Below are positions 15,952 to 23,009 of a DNA stretch of 32,242 bases, one piece after another. The translations under genes and the position numbers were made by a program. Below the pieces are notes generated by a model. The model ran no database searches. It was not told where the DNA came from and saw nothing but the letters and a program-made list of their open reading frames with translations. Within the stretch, counting starts at the first letter, position 1, and each line of letters starts with the position of its first letter. Source of the DNA: Aeromicrobium sp. Root472D3 (GTDB lineage Bacteria; Actinomycetota; Actinomycetes; Propionibacteriales; Nocardioidaceae); assembly GCF_001426485.1 (NCBI RefSeq), contig NZ_LMET01000001.1, forward strand, positions 1,628,612 to 1,660,853, written 5' to 3'.

Positions 15952-17091
15952 TCAGAGGACGGCGTGCGGGTGGACGTCCGAGCGCTGCTGGAACGCGAGG
16001 ATCGCGGGGTTCTGCACCACGCCGTCGCGGACCTCGATGGCCCGGCGGATCGTCTCGTTGCCGTCCCACGAGTCCGGCCCGGACAGCACCGTGTCGAGGT
16101 ACGGCAGCAGGGCCTGGCTGATCTCCCACGTCGCCGAGTTCCAGAGGTACGAGGGGCTGTGGTCGACCGCGTAGTACGTGACGTTGTCGCCGACGGTGAA
16201 CGTCGGGTCGTCGAACGTCGTGGGCCTGGCCCACTCGAAGCCCATGCCCTCGTCGCACGACACGTCGACGACCAGCGCGCCCGACGGCAGCGTCGGCAGG
16301 TCGGCGTCCGTGAGGAACGTCATGGGCGAGTTGGGGTCCTGCAGGACGCAGTTGACGATGACGTCGTGCTCGGCCAGCAGGGCCGGCATCGGCACCCACT
16401 GCTGGTCCACCAGGGCGCGGCTCTCGGCGGGGGAGTCCGCCGGGTCGAAGTGCACGATGCGCGCCGAGTGGATCGGCGCGCTGACCGCCGCGACGCCGCG
16501 CTGCGTGAAGATGTCGACGTCGTGGATGCCGTTGGCGCTCAGGGCCGTGACGGCGCCCCGGGCCGTCGCCCCGAAGCCGATGACGGCGGCGTTGAGCCGC
16601 CGACCGTACGTCCCGGTGAGACCCGCGATCTGCAGCGCGTGCAGCACCGATCCGTAGCCCGCGAGCTCGTTGTTCTTGTGGAACACGTGCAGCAGGAAGC
16701 TGCCGTCGCCGCTCCAGTGGTTCATGACCTCCCACGCGATCAGGGTCAGTCGGCGGTCGATCGCGGCCTGCGTCAGCGCGTGGTCCTGCACGCAGTGGGG
16801 CCAGCCCCAGAGCGTCTGGCCCTCGCGCAGCTCGAGCAGGTCGTCGGCGCTCGGCTTCGTCAGCAGGATCACGTCGCAGCGCTCGATCAGCTCGGCGCGC
16901 GACAGCAGCCCGCCCACGAGGGGACGCAGCTCGTCGTCCCCGACGCCGAAGGTCTCGCCGTAGCCCTCCTCGAGGAACACGTGCGGCCGGACGGCGGCGG
17001 ACAGGCGCTCGAGGTGCCGCGGGTGGATCGGCAGCCGCCGCTCGTTCTCCTTGGCGGTGCGGGCGATGACTCCGAGGTCGAGGCGGTCCAT
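15952..17091 (-). CDS. AlaDH/PNT-family dehydrogenase, N5-(carboxyethyl)ornithine synthase-like
   Basis: The 379-residue protein has the alanine dehydrogenase/transhydrogenase-N fold. The N-terminal catalytic half opens with GVIARTAKENERRLPIHP, placing Arg and Lys where the family binds the substrate carboxylate, and continues with FLEEGYGE and LLSRAELIERCDVILLTKP. A Rossmann motif (IGFGATARGAV) begins at residue 171. Segments such as EEGYG, LSRAE and LREGQTLWGW resemble Lactococcus CeoS, which reductively joins pyruvate to ornithine or lysine using NADPH. At 379 residues it is longer than CeoS (about 313). The true substrate is open: alanine dehydrogenase or an opine-type dehydrogenase are alternatives. 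Start ATG 17091 has GTGGAG 6 nt upstream. It lies 87 nt downstream of tRNA-Arg on the same strand. Confidence 0.8.
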   Translation of the reverse strand: MDRLDLGVIARTAKENERRLPIHPRHLERLSAAVRPHVFLEEGYGETFGVGDDELRPLVGGLLSRAELIERCDVILLTKPSADDLLELREGQTLWGWPHCVQDHALTQAAIDRRLTLIAWEVMNHWSGDGSFLLHVFHKNNELAGYGSVLHALQIAGLTGTYGRRLNAAVIGFGATARGAVTALSANGIHDVDIFTQRGVAAVSAPIHSARIVHFDPADSPAESRALVDQQWVPMPALLAEHDVIVNCVLQDPNSPMTFLTDADLPTLPSGALVVDVSCDEGMGFEWARPTTFDDPTFTVGDNVTYYAVDHSPSYLWNSATWEISQALLPYLDTVLSGPDSWDGNETIRRAIEVRDGVVQNPAILAFQQRSDVHPHAVL

Positions 17092-17178
17092 GGGTGGCTC
17101 CACGCTGTGGGTGTTTCCGCAGGGAATCCGCTGCTCGGTCACGCCGGTGCGCCTGGTGCACGGCACCGAGACGATCGG

Positions 17179-17250
17179 TGCCCCCGGGAGGATTCGAACC
17201 TCCGCTTCCGCCTCCGGAGGGCGGCGCTCTATCCCCTGAGCTACGGGGGC
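17179..17250 (-). tRNA. tRNA-Arg, anticodon CCG
   Basis: The minus strand folds into a full cloverleaf. The acceptor GCCCCCG pairs with CGGGGGC. The D arm GCTC/GAGC follows, then an anticodon stem CCGCC/GGCGG around loop CTCCGGA (anticodon CCG, reading CGG). The T arm is GGAGG-TTCGAAT-CCTCC. The discriminator base is A and CCA is not encoded. It reads a common Arg codon in this GC-rich genome and lies about 720 bp from argS on the opposite strand. Confidence 0.97.
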
Positions 17251-17272
17251 CAATGCGGCCAACTGCGGTGTG

Positions 17273-17278
17273 AGCCTA
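17273..17278 (-). promoter_or_regulatory. Candidate -10 box for tRNA-Arg
   Basis: TAGGCT on the minus strand lies 22 nt before the mature tRNA 5' end, a normal distance for a short tRNA leader. It lies only 12 bp from the opposing -10 of the response-regulator gene. Confidence 0.4.
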
Positions 17279-17303
17279 CCCCACGCCCACTACCGTGGTG
17301 TCC

Positions 17304-17696
17304 ATGCCCAGAGTGCTCGTGGTCGACGACACGGCCTCGATCCGATTTCTGATCCGCACCAACCTCGAGCTGGCCGGCTACGACGTCGACGAGGCGGTCG
17401 ACGGCGTCGACTGCCTCGACGTCCTGAAGCGCCTCGACACGATGCCCGACCTCATCACGGTCGACGTCATGATGCCGCGGCTCGACGGCGTCGCGACCGT
17501 CACGGCGATCCGGGCCGACCCGCGCACGCGCGACATCGCGGTCGTCATGGTCTCGACGCAGGGGCAGGCCGCCGACATCCAGCGGGCCACCGAGGCGGGG
17601 GTCGACGCCTACGTGACCAAGCCGTTCGACCCCGACCACCTGGTCGTCACGGTCGGCGACGTCCTCGACCGCACGCGCGCCCGTCGCGCCCCCTGA
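17304..17696 (+). CDS. Single-domain response regulator (CheY-like receiver)
   Basis: The 130-residue protein is a lone receiver domain. It shows the acidic pair (VLVVDDTASIRFLIRTNL, Asp8-Asp9), the phospho-acceptor Asp53 in LITVDVMMPRLDG, the Ser/Thr switch in VVMVSTQ, and the conserved Lys of YVTKPFDPDHL. No DNA-binding or ANTAR output domain is present, so it must act through protein contacts or be a phosphorelay intermediate. No kinase gene is adjacent. The start ATG 17304 lacks a Shine-Dalgarno but follows a -10 hexamer TACCGT (17291-17296) by 7 nt, consistent with a leaderless transcript. It ends 10 nt before the -35 box of the argS-upstream element. Confidence 0.92.
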   Translation: MPRVLVVDDTASIRFLIRTNLELAGYDVDEAVDGVDCLDVLKRLDTMPDLITVDVMMPRLDGVATVTAIRADPRTRDIAVVMVSTQGQAADIQRATEAGVDAYVTKPFDPDHLVVTVGDVLDRTRARRAP

Positions 17697-17706
17697 CGCG
17701 TTCCTC

Positions 17707-17735
17707 TTGAACCGGGCCCCCGACGGACGTACCGT
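17707..17735 (+). promoter_or_regulatory. Housekeeping-type promoter of the argS-upstream element
   Basis: TTGAAC (17707-17712), a spacer of exactly 17 nt, and TACCGT (17730-17735) form one of the best promoters in the window. The expected start near 17742 places a Shine-Dalgarno almost at the mRNA 5' end. Confidence 0.7.
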
Positions 17736-17741
17736 TTCAGG

Positions 17742-17930
17742 TACACGGAAAGGAGGTGGTCCGAAGAATGAATTCGTCTTGGACATGTGAGGTGGCTGTC
17801 CGCTAGTCGCGGACCCCAGTTCAGCACCAACTGGACCGGTGACGGCGAATACCCGCAGTCATCCGACCCGCAGGGTGCCGAGTGTGTCCGCTCGGTGAGG
17901 GGCCTGAGCCCCAGCCCTGCGGGTCGTCCA
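17742..17930 (+). ncRNA. Structured leader or small RNA upstream of argS
   Basis: Between the promoter and argS lies a run of stems. Hairpin 1 is 17759-17767 with 17777-17784 (GTCC-AAGA, one bulged G) and has the uORF start codon in its loop. Hairpin 2 is GTCCGC-TAGTC-GCGGAC (17798-17814), with the uORF stop in its loop. Hairpin 3 is CCAGTT-N7-AACTGG (17816-17834). An 11-bp perfect stem (17865-17875 with 17915-17925) encloses CCGAG-N8-CTCGG and GGGGC-CTGA-GCCCC, making a three-way junction. Alternative partners exist: GTCCGC recurs at 17886-17891, and ACCCGCAG occurs at both 17851-17858 and 17866-17873. I do not recognise a named RNA family. It could be an argS-lysA attenuator or an independent small RNA ending at the junction. 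Confidence 0.6.
17768..17806 (+). CDS. Upstream ORF, 12-residue leader peptide candidate
   Basis: ATG 17768 opens a 12-codon ORF, MNSSWTCEVAVR, ending TAG. It is preceded by AAAGGAGGTG (17749-17758), nearly perfectly complementary to the 3' end of 16S rRNA and spaced 9 nt from the ATG, by far the strongest ribosome-binding site in the window. Five of twelve codons (AAT, TCT, ACA, TGT, GCT) end in A or T, unlike neighbouring genes, which suggests the nucleotides are constrained by RNA structure. The last sense codon is Arg (CGC), which would let translation report on charged tRNA-Arg, fitting its place before argS. A single Arg codon is weak evidence for classical attenuation. The start codon lies in one hairpin loop and the stop codon in the next. 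Confidence 0.55.
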   Translation: MNSSWTCEVAVR

Positions 17931-17968
17931 CGTCCGGGCCCGGTCGACGCGGCGGATACGCTGGTCGT

Positions 17969-19633
17969 GTGACCCCCGAGCAGCTCTCCAGCACGATCGT
18001 CGACGCCCTGACCGCCCTGACCGAGTCGGGGGCCGTGGCCCTCCCGGACGGCGTCCCCGCCCAGGTGCTCGTCGAGCGACCCAAGGTCAAGCAGCACGGC
18101 GACTACGCCACCAACATCGCGCTGCAGCTGGGCAAGAAGGCCGGTATGAACCCGCGCGAGTTCGCGCAGCTGCTGGCCGACCAGCTGGCGTCGGCCGAGG
18201 GCGTCGCGAGCGCCGAGATCGCCGGACCCGGCTTCCTCAACATCCGTGTCGCCGCGGGTGCGCAGGGGGCCCTGGCTCCGCAGATCGTCGCGGCCGGCAC
18301 GTCGTACGGCACGAGCGACCTCTACGCCGGTCAGAGGGTCAACCTCGAGTTCGTCAGCGCCAACCCGACCGGCCCGATCCACATCGGTGGCGTGCGGTGG
18401 GCCGCGGTCGGCGACTCGCTCGGTCGCATCCTGACGGCGATCGGCGCCGACGTCACCCGCGAGTACTACTTCAACGACCACGGCGTGCAGATCGACCGCT
18501 TCGCGCGCTCGCTGCTGGCCGACGCCCGGGGCGAGGACGCGCCCGAGGACGGCTACGGCGGTCAGTACATCTCCGACATCGCGGCGACCGTCACCGCCAA
18601 GGTCCCCGGCGCCGCCGAGCTGCCCGACGACGAGGCGCTCGAGACGTTCCGCGCCGAGGGCGTCGACCTGATGTTCGGCGAGATCAAGGCGAGCCTGCAC
18701 GACTTCGGCGTCGACTTCGACGTCTACTTCCACGAGAACGACCTGCACGAGTCGGGCGCCGTCGACCGCGCGATCGCCCGCCTGCGCGAGCTCGGGATGA
18801 TGTACGAGCAGGACGACGCCACGTGGCTCAAGACGTCCGAGTTCGGCGACGACAAGGACCGCGTCGTCATCAAGTCCGACGGCCAGCCCGCCTACATCTC
18901 GGGAGATCTGGCGTACTACCTCGACAAGCGCGAGCGCGGCTTCGACCGCTGCCTCATCATGCTGGGCGCCGACCACCACGGCTACGTCTCGCGCATGATG
19001 GCGATGTGCGCCGCCTTCGGCGACACCCCGAAGGTCAACCTCGAGCTGCTGATCGGGCAGATGGTCAACCTGGTGCGCGACGGCGAGCCCCTGCGCATGA
19101 GCAAGCGCGCCGGCACGGTGCTGCGGCTGGAGGACCTCGTCGACGCGATCGGCGTCGACGCCTCGCGCTACGCCCTGGCGCGCTACTCGATGGACTCCAC
19201 GATCGACCTCGACCTCGACCTGTGGGCCAGCCAGACCAGCGACAACCCGGTCTACTACGTCCAGTACGCGCACGCCCGCCTCTCGTCGATCATCCGCAAC
19301 GCGGTCGACCTCGGCGTCACGATCGACGAGGCGACGTTCGACCCGTCGCTGCTGGCGGTCGAGCAGGAGGGTGCGCTGCTGCGCTCGCTCGCCGACTACC
19401 CGAAGGTCGTGGCCCGTGCGGCCGAGCTGCGCGAGCCGCACCGCATCGCGCGCTACCTCGAGGACACCGCCTCGGCGTTCCACAAGTTCTACGACGTCGC
19501 GCACGTCCTGCCCAAGGGCGACGAGGACCCGAGCGACCTGCACCGGGCCCGGCTCATGCTGGTCGCCGCGACGCGTCAGGTCATCGCCAACGGTCTGGCC
19601 CTGCTGGGCGTGACCGCTCCCGAGAGGATGTAG
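17969..19633 (+). CDS. argS: Arginyl-tRNA synthetase
   Basis: The 554-residue class I synthetase charges tRNA-Arg with arginine. The N-terminal Add-1 domain is followed by the HIGH-type motif [16 protein letters not shown] (His138, with Gly in the fourth position). Further on are [29 protein letters not shown], and the KMSKS-type motif as MSKRAGTV (residues 377-384). The C-terminal anticodon-binding domain contains [13 protein letters not shown], the conserved DALR-type region, and ends [10 protein letters not shown]. Start GTG 17969 has no Shine-Dalgarno, but TACGCT (17957-17962) lies exactly 6 nt upstream, so a leaderless transcript is likely in addition to any read-through from the 17707 promoter. 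lysA begins 2 nt after the stop. The corynebacterial argS-lysA cluster is reported to respond to arginine and lysine. Confidence 0.97.
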   Translation: MTPEQLSSTIVDALTALTESGAVALPDGVPAQVLVERPKVKQHGDYATNIALQLGKKAGMNPREFAQLLADQLASAEGVASAEIAGPGFLNIRVAAGAQGALAPQIVAAGTSYGTSDLYAGQRVNLEFVSANPTGPIHIGGVRWAAVGDSLGRILTAIGADVTREYYFNDHGVQIDRFARSLLADARGEDAPEDGYGGQYISDIAATVTAKVPGAAELPDDEALETFRAEGVDLMFGEIKASLHDFGVDFDVYFHENDLHESGAVDRAIARLRELGMMYEQDDATWLKTSEFGDDKDRVVIKSDGQPAYISGDLAYYLDKRERGFDRCLIMLGADHHGYVSRMMAMCAAFGDTPKVNLELLIGQMVNLVRDGEPLRMSKRAGTVLRLEDLVDAIGVDASRYALARYSMDSTIDLDLDLWASQTSDNPVYYVQYAHARLSSIIRNAVDLGVTIDEATFDPSLLAVEQEGALLRSLADYPKVVARAAELREPHRIARYLEDTASAFHKFYDVAHVLPKGDEDPSDLHRARLMLVAATRQVIANGLALLGVTAPERM

Positions 19634-19635
19634 GC

Positions 19636-21030
19636 ATGCGCTCCCACGAGGCCGGTGCCCTGCACGGCCAGGCCGGCGACCGCGGTCCCGCCTGGCTCAA
19701 GAACCCCGACGACCCCAACGAGCTCGTCCCGCACCTGTGGTCCGACGGCGTCGCGAAGGTCGACGGCGTCCTGACGGTCGCGGGCGCCTCGGCGACCGAC
19801 CTGGCCGCCGAGTTCGGCACCCCGACCTACGTCGTCGACGAGGACGACTTCCGGCGTCGTGCGCGCGGGTTCAAGGAGGCGTTCCCCGACGCGGACGTCT
19901 ACTACGCCGCCAAGGCGTTCCTGTGCGTCGCGACCGCCCGCTGGATCGCCGACGAGGGCCTCAACCTCGACGTCTGCACCGGCGGCGAGCTCGCGGTGGC
20001 GCTGAGGGCGGACGTCCCGCCCGCCCGCATCGCGCTGCACGGCAACAACAAGTCGGTCGCCGAGCTGCGCCGCGCGCTCGAGGCCGGCGTCGGCCGCATC
20101 ATCATCGACTCGGTCGAGGAGATCGGGCGCCTGCGCGACCTGACCGCCGAGCTCGGCGTCACGGCAGCCGTCATGGTCCGCGTGACGGCCGGCGTCGAGG
20201 CGCACACCCACGAGTACATCTCGACGTCGCACGAGGACCAGAAGTTCGGCTTCTCGATCTCGGGCGGCGACGCGCTCGACGCCGTCCGGCGGGTCGTCGC
20301 CGAGCCGGGTCTCGAGCTGCGCGGCCTGCACTCGCACATCGGCTCGCAGATCTTCGTGACCGACGGCTTCGAGGTCGCCGCCCGTCGCGTGCTGCGCCTG
20401 CACGCGCAGGTGCAGGCCGAGCTCGGCGTCACGATGCCGGAGTTCGACCTGGGCGGCGGCTTCGGCATCGCCTACACGACGCAGGACGATCCCTCGACGC
20501 CCGCCGACCTGGCCCGCGGCATGCTGAAGATCGTCGACGACGAGTGCGCGTCGATGGGCATCGCCGTGCCGCACCTGTCGATCGAGCCCGGCCGCGCGAT
20601 CGCCGGACCGTCGACGTTCACGCTCTACGAGGTCGGCACGAGCAAGTCGGTCGCCCTCGACGGCGGTGCCTCGCGGCGCTACGTCTCGGTCGACGGCGGC
20701 ATGAGCGACAACATCCGTCCCGCGCTCTACGGCGCCGACTACTCGTGCACGCTGGCCTCCCGCACGTCCGAGACGCCCGCGGTGCTGAGCCGCGTCGTCG
20801 GCAAGCACTGCGAGTCGGGCGACATCGTCGTCAAGGACGAGTTCCTGCCCGGCGACGTCGAGGCGGGCGACCTGCTCGCCGTCCCCGGGACCGGTGCGTA
20901 CTGCCGCTCGCTGGCCAGCAACTACAACCACGTCCCGCGGGCCGCGGTCGTCGCGGTGCGCGACGGCGAGGCGCGGGTCATCCTGCGCCGCGAGACCGAG
21001 GACGACCTGCTGACCCTCGACGTCGGGTAG
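19636..21030 (+). CDS. lysA: Diaminopimelate decarboxylase
   Basis: The 464-residue PLP enzyme makes L-lysine from meso-diaminopimelate, the last step of lysine synthesis. It is an alanine-racemase-fold type III enzyme. The PLP Lys is Lys93 in VYYAAKAFLC. The HIGSQIF and GGGFGIAY phosphate-binding stretches, EPGRAIAGP, and the catalytic Cys region GKHCESGDIV are all present, as is the C-terminal GAYCRSLASNYN. The first 25 residues are a slightly longer N-terminus typical of actinobacterial LysA. Start ATG 19636 uses a GAGAGG inside the argS end. The 2-nt gap means tight coupling to argS. It draws aspartate-semialdehyde-derived carbon in competition with the downstream hom-thrC-thrB branch. 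Confidence 0.97.
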   Translation: MRSHEAGALHGQAGDRGPAWLKNPDDPNELVPHLWSDGVAKVDGVLTVAGASATDLAAEFGTPTYVVDEDDFRRRARGFKEAFPDADVYYAAKAFLCVATARWIADEGLNLDVCTGGELAVALRADVPPARIALHGNNKSVAELRRALEAGVGRIIIDSVEEIGRLRDLTAELGVTAAVMVRVTAGVEAHTHEYISTSHEDQKFGFSISGGDALDAVRRVVAEPGLELRGLHSHIGSQIFVTDGFEVAARRVLRLHAQVQAELGVTMPEFDLGGGFGIAYTTQDDPSTPADLARGMLKIVDDECASMGIAVPHLSIEPGRAIAGPSTFTLYEVGTSKSVALDGGASRRYVSVDGGMSDNIRPALYGADYSCTLASRTSETPAVLSRVVGKHCESGDIVVKDEFLPGDVEAGDLLAVPGTGAYCRSLASNYNHVPRAAVVAVRDGEARVILRRETEDDLLTLDVG

Positions 21031-21035
21031 TCGCG

Positions 21036-21692
21036 GTGCCTGCGCCGGTGACGCACCGCTACGCGGCGCGGTTCGCCGCGATGGTCGTCGTCGCCGCGGT
21101 GGTCGGTGCCGGCGTGACGGTCTGGGACTCGTGGGAGCTGGGTTTGGTCGTGGGGTGGGCGGCGGCGTGCATGCTCTACGTCGTGTGGGTGTGGGTGCTC
21201 ATCGGGCGCATGGACGCCGAGGAGACCGCGACCCACGCGCGACGCGAGGACCCGGCGCGTGGGGTCGCAGACGCCCTGGTGCTCGTCGCCTCGGTCGCGA
21301 GCCTGGGCGCCGTGGCGATGCTGCTGGTCGAGGGCCACGACGCGTCCGACGCCCGGTCGGGCGCGCTGGCCGCGACCGCTCTGCTGGGCGTCGCCCTGTC
21401 GTGGCTGCTGGTGCACACGCTGTTCACGCTGCGCTACGCCGCGCAGTACTTCGAGGGGGAGCCGCTGCCGGGCGGTGGTCGTGACATCGACTTCAACACC
21501 GACGCCGCGCCGCGGTTCGCCGACTTCGCCTACGTCGCGTTCTCGGTCGGCATGACGTTCCAGATCTCCGACACGAACCTGCGCACCAGCGAGCTGCGCG
21601 GGCTGGTGCTCCGTCACGCGCTGCTGTCGTACGTCTTCGGCACCGTCGTGGTCGCGACGACGATCAACCTGGCGATCAGCCTCGCGGGCTGA
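21036..21692 (+). CDS. DUF1345 family integral membrane protein
   Basis: The 218-residue protein has five to six hydrophobic segments (about residues 14-31, 35-56, 80-98, 108-128, and one near the C-terminus at 193-215). It also has the family signature DFAYVAFSVGMTFQISDTNL at 163-182. DUF1345 proteins are uncharacterised inner-membrane proteins with a pore-like Asp/Ser pattern in this signature. The start is GTG 21036, 5 nt after the lysA stop, so it probably continues the argS-lysA transcript. In M. tuberculosis, lysA is followed directly by the homoserine dehydrogenase gene, so this gene is part of an insertion here. Possible transport of an amino acid is only a guess. Confidence 0.82.
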   Translation: MPAPVTHRYAARFAAMVVVAAVVGAGVTVWDSWELGLVVGWAAACMLYVVWVWVLIGRMDAEETATHARREDPARGVADALVLVASVASLGAVAMLLVEGHDASDARSGALAATALLGVALSWLLVHTLFTLRYAAQYFEGEPLPGGGRDIDFNTDAAPRFADFAYVAFSVGMTFQISDTNLRTSELRGLVLRHALLSYVFGTVVVATTINLAISLAG

Positions 21693-21697
21693 CCCCG

Positions 21698-21751
21698 CCC
21701 GGACGTCGTCACCGATGCGGTGACGCAGGTACCGGCGTGATGACGTCCGGG
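21698..21751. terminator. Bidirectional terminator after DUF1345/azlD
   Basis: A perfect 10-bp stem, CCCGGACGTC (21698-21707) with GACGTCCGGG (21742-21751), encloses a second perfect hairpin GTCACC-GATGC-GGTGAC (21708-21724). It lies 6 nt after the DUF1345 stop and downstream of azlD on the other strand. It overlaps the end of the soxR-like fragment. Confidence 0.7.
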
Positions 21752-21834
21752 GCACGTGACGGGCATCCGCAGCCGATGCAGCCACCGAGGTCGTCGCGCA
21801 GGCGTTGCAGCTGCTCGATGCGGGCGTCGATCAG
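21709..21834 (-). pseudogene. C-terminal remnant of a SoxR/MerR-type regulator
   Basis: An open frame of 41 codons reads LIDARIEQLQRLRDDLGGCI, continuing GCGCPSRAPD. This is the end of the SoxR dimerisation helix followed by its [2Fe-2S] motif. Intact SoxR has C-x2-C-x-C-x5-C. Here the first three cysteines are in frame, but the fourth is lost after the motif, where a one-base frame change would restore a Cys-Pro. No start codon, DNA-binding domain or other SoxR sequence is present: the upstream side runs straight into the azlD stop codon, and the downstream side is the terminator hairpin. I read this as a relic of a gene that once adjoined this spot. A coincidence is unlikely given the CIGCGC context, but only a database search can show it. 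Confidence 0.6.
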
Positions 21835-22142
21835 GTGAACGCGCGCAGCGCGGCCGTGACCGCGACGGCCGCCGCGACCGCGACGACCAGCGGGCCCTTG
21901 CGCACGAGGATGATGCCGCCGACCGTGACGCCGACGGTGTGCGCGCCGACGTGCCAGCGGTCGCCCGTCGCGAAGGTGCTGGTCACGACGAGCGCCGCCA
22001 GCAGCGCGGGTGCCATGAGGGCGATGACCCCGACGGCCCGCGGCGGCATCTCCCGTCCGCCGAAGGCCACCGGCCCGATGCCCTTGATGATCGCCGTGAC
22101 GACGGTGCAGCCCGCGATGGTCCACCAGATCGTCGCGGTCAT
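21831..22142 (-). CDS. azlD: AzlD-family branched-chain amino acid export subunit
   Basis: The 103-residue protein has four hydrophobic helices covering nearly its whole length (MTATIWWTIAGCTVVTAIIK, then VGVIALMAPALLAALVV and later stretches). The conserved GPVAFGGREMPPRAVG loop sits between the first and second. AzlD is the small partner of AzlC in exporters of branched-chain amino acids and analogues. Its ATG overlaps the azlC stop by 4 nt (ATGA), so the two proteins are translationally coupled. The stop codon borders the soxR-like remnant. Confidence 0.88.
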   Translation of the reverse strand: MTATIWWTIAGCTVVTAIIKGIGPVAFGGREMPPRAVGVIALMAPALLAALVVTSTFATGDRWHVGAHTVGVTVGGIILVRKGPLVVAVAAAVAVTAALRAFT

Positions 22143-22837
22143 GCGGGCCGGCCTCCTCGGCGGAGTCCCCACAGGGCCACGAGGCTCGCCGCCAGCACCG
22201 GCAGTCCGGCGGGTGCGGCCGGGACCAGGCTGAGCGCGACCAGCCCACCCACGAGCGCGACGGCGAGGGTCGTCCGGTCCTTCACCTCGGCGAGCATCAG
22301 GGCCAGGAAGAACGTCGGGTAGATCGCGTCGAGGCCGAACCGGGACGGATCGCTGAACAGGTCGCCGCCCAGCGCGCCGACCGTCGTGCCGACGATCCAC
22401 GTGACGTACTGCGGTGCCGTCGAGCCGAACAGGAACCAGCGGTCGAACGTCCCGTCGCCGCGGTTCGCCATGGCCCACGACGCGTCGACGACGGCCTGGC
22501 CCTGGGCCGCCCTCCACGGCGCGCGGCCCGGCAGGGACGGCCCCAGGGCGATGCCCATCGGCAGGAAGCGCGAGTTCATCAGCGCCGCTGCCGCGACGGC
22601 GGCGGTCGCGGTGCCGCCCGAGGCGAGGATCGACACGGCGGCGAACTGCGCCGAGCCGGCGAACACGATGGCCGACATCACGATCGTCGCCTCCGCGGAG
22701 AAGCCCGAGTCGCGAGCCAGGATGCCGAACGACATCGACAGGACGAGGCCGACGGCGGCGTAGGGGAAGGCGGCGCGGAAGCCGGCTCGGGCCGACGCGG
22801 CGCGGTCGTGGTCGCCGGTCGGGGACATCGAGCTCAC
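22139..22837 (-). CDS. azlC: AzlC-family branched-chain amino acid exporter, large subunit
   Basis: The 232-residue membrane protein carries the AzlC domain. The conserved start of the first helix is AGFRAAFPYAAVGLVLSMSF, followed by MSAIVFAGSAQFAAVSIL and the polar stretch ALMNSRFLPMGIALGPSLPG, and further helices to the end. With AzlD it exports branched-chain amino acids in studied bacteria. I chose GTG 22837 (MSSMSPTGDHD) because CAGGCT lies exactly 6 nt upstream and no Shine-Dalgarno exists; an internal ATG at 22828 would shorten it by three residues. The gene diverges from hom, and 172 bp separate the starts. Export of amino acids next to lysine/threonine genes may help balance aspartate-family and branched-chain pools. 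Confidence 0.9.
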   Translation of the reverse strand: MSSMSPTGDHDRAASARAGFRAAFPYAAVGLVLSMSFGILARDSGFSAEATIVMSAIVFAGSAQFAAVSILASGGTATAAVAAAALMNSRFLPMGIALGPSLPGRAPWRAAQGQAVVDASWAMANRGDGTFDRWFLFGSTAPQYVTWIVGTTVGALGGDLFSDPSRFGLDAIYPTFFLALMLAEVKDRTTLAVALVGGLVALSLVPAAPAGLPVLAASLVALWGLRRGGRPA

Positions 22838-23009
22838 GGCGACAGCCTGCCAGCAGCCCGGCCGGGGTCCTCCACGGGTCGGCGACGAACGTGAGACGTA
22901 GGGCCCCCGGGGGTGACCCGAAGGTCCCTCGATGCTCCCGACCGCCCCTCGGCGTCCGCCGTTGCAGGGGAGTGCGGGGGCGGGCCCCGGACGCCGATAC
23001 CCTTGCCCG

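Noticed and set aside
17179..17250. tRNA-Arg as an attachment site for an integrated element.
   Set aside because: No duplicated tRNA 3' end, integrase or foreign block is found on either side.
17304..17696. The lone receiver as PdtaR, partner of PdtaS.
   Set aside because: PdtaR has a C-terminal ANTAR domain and is about 200 residues. This protein is a bare 130-residue receiver far from pdtaS.
17787..17972. A 61-codon ORF overlapping the structured element before argS.
   Set aside because: It has no ribosome-binding site of its own, reads through stems and lacks any recognisable pattern. The 12-codon ORF with the strong Shine-Dalgarno is the better candidate.
22890..22935. GC-rich symmetrical stretch with GACC-CGAA-GGTC between azlC and hom as a DosR-like operator.
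   Set aside because: The half-sites do not fit the GGGACT consensus and symmetry is short. In this composition chance is likely.
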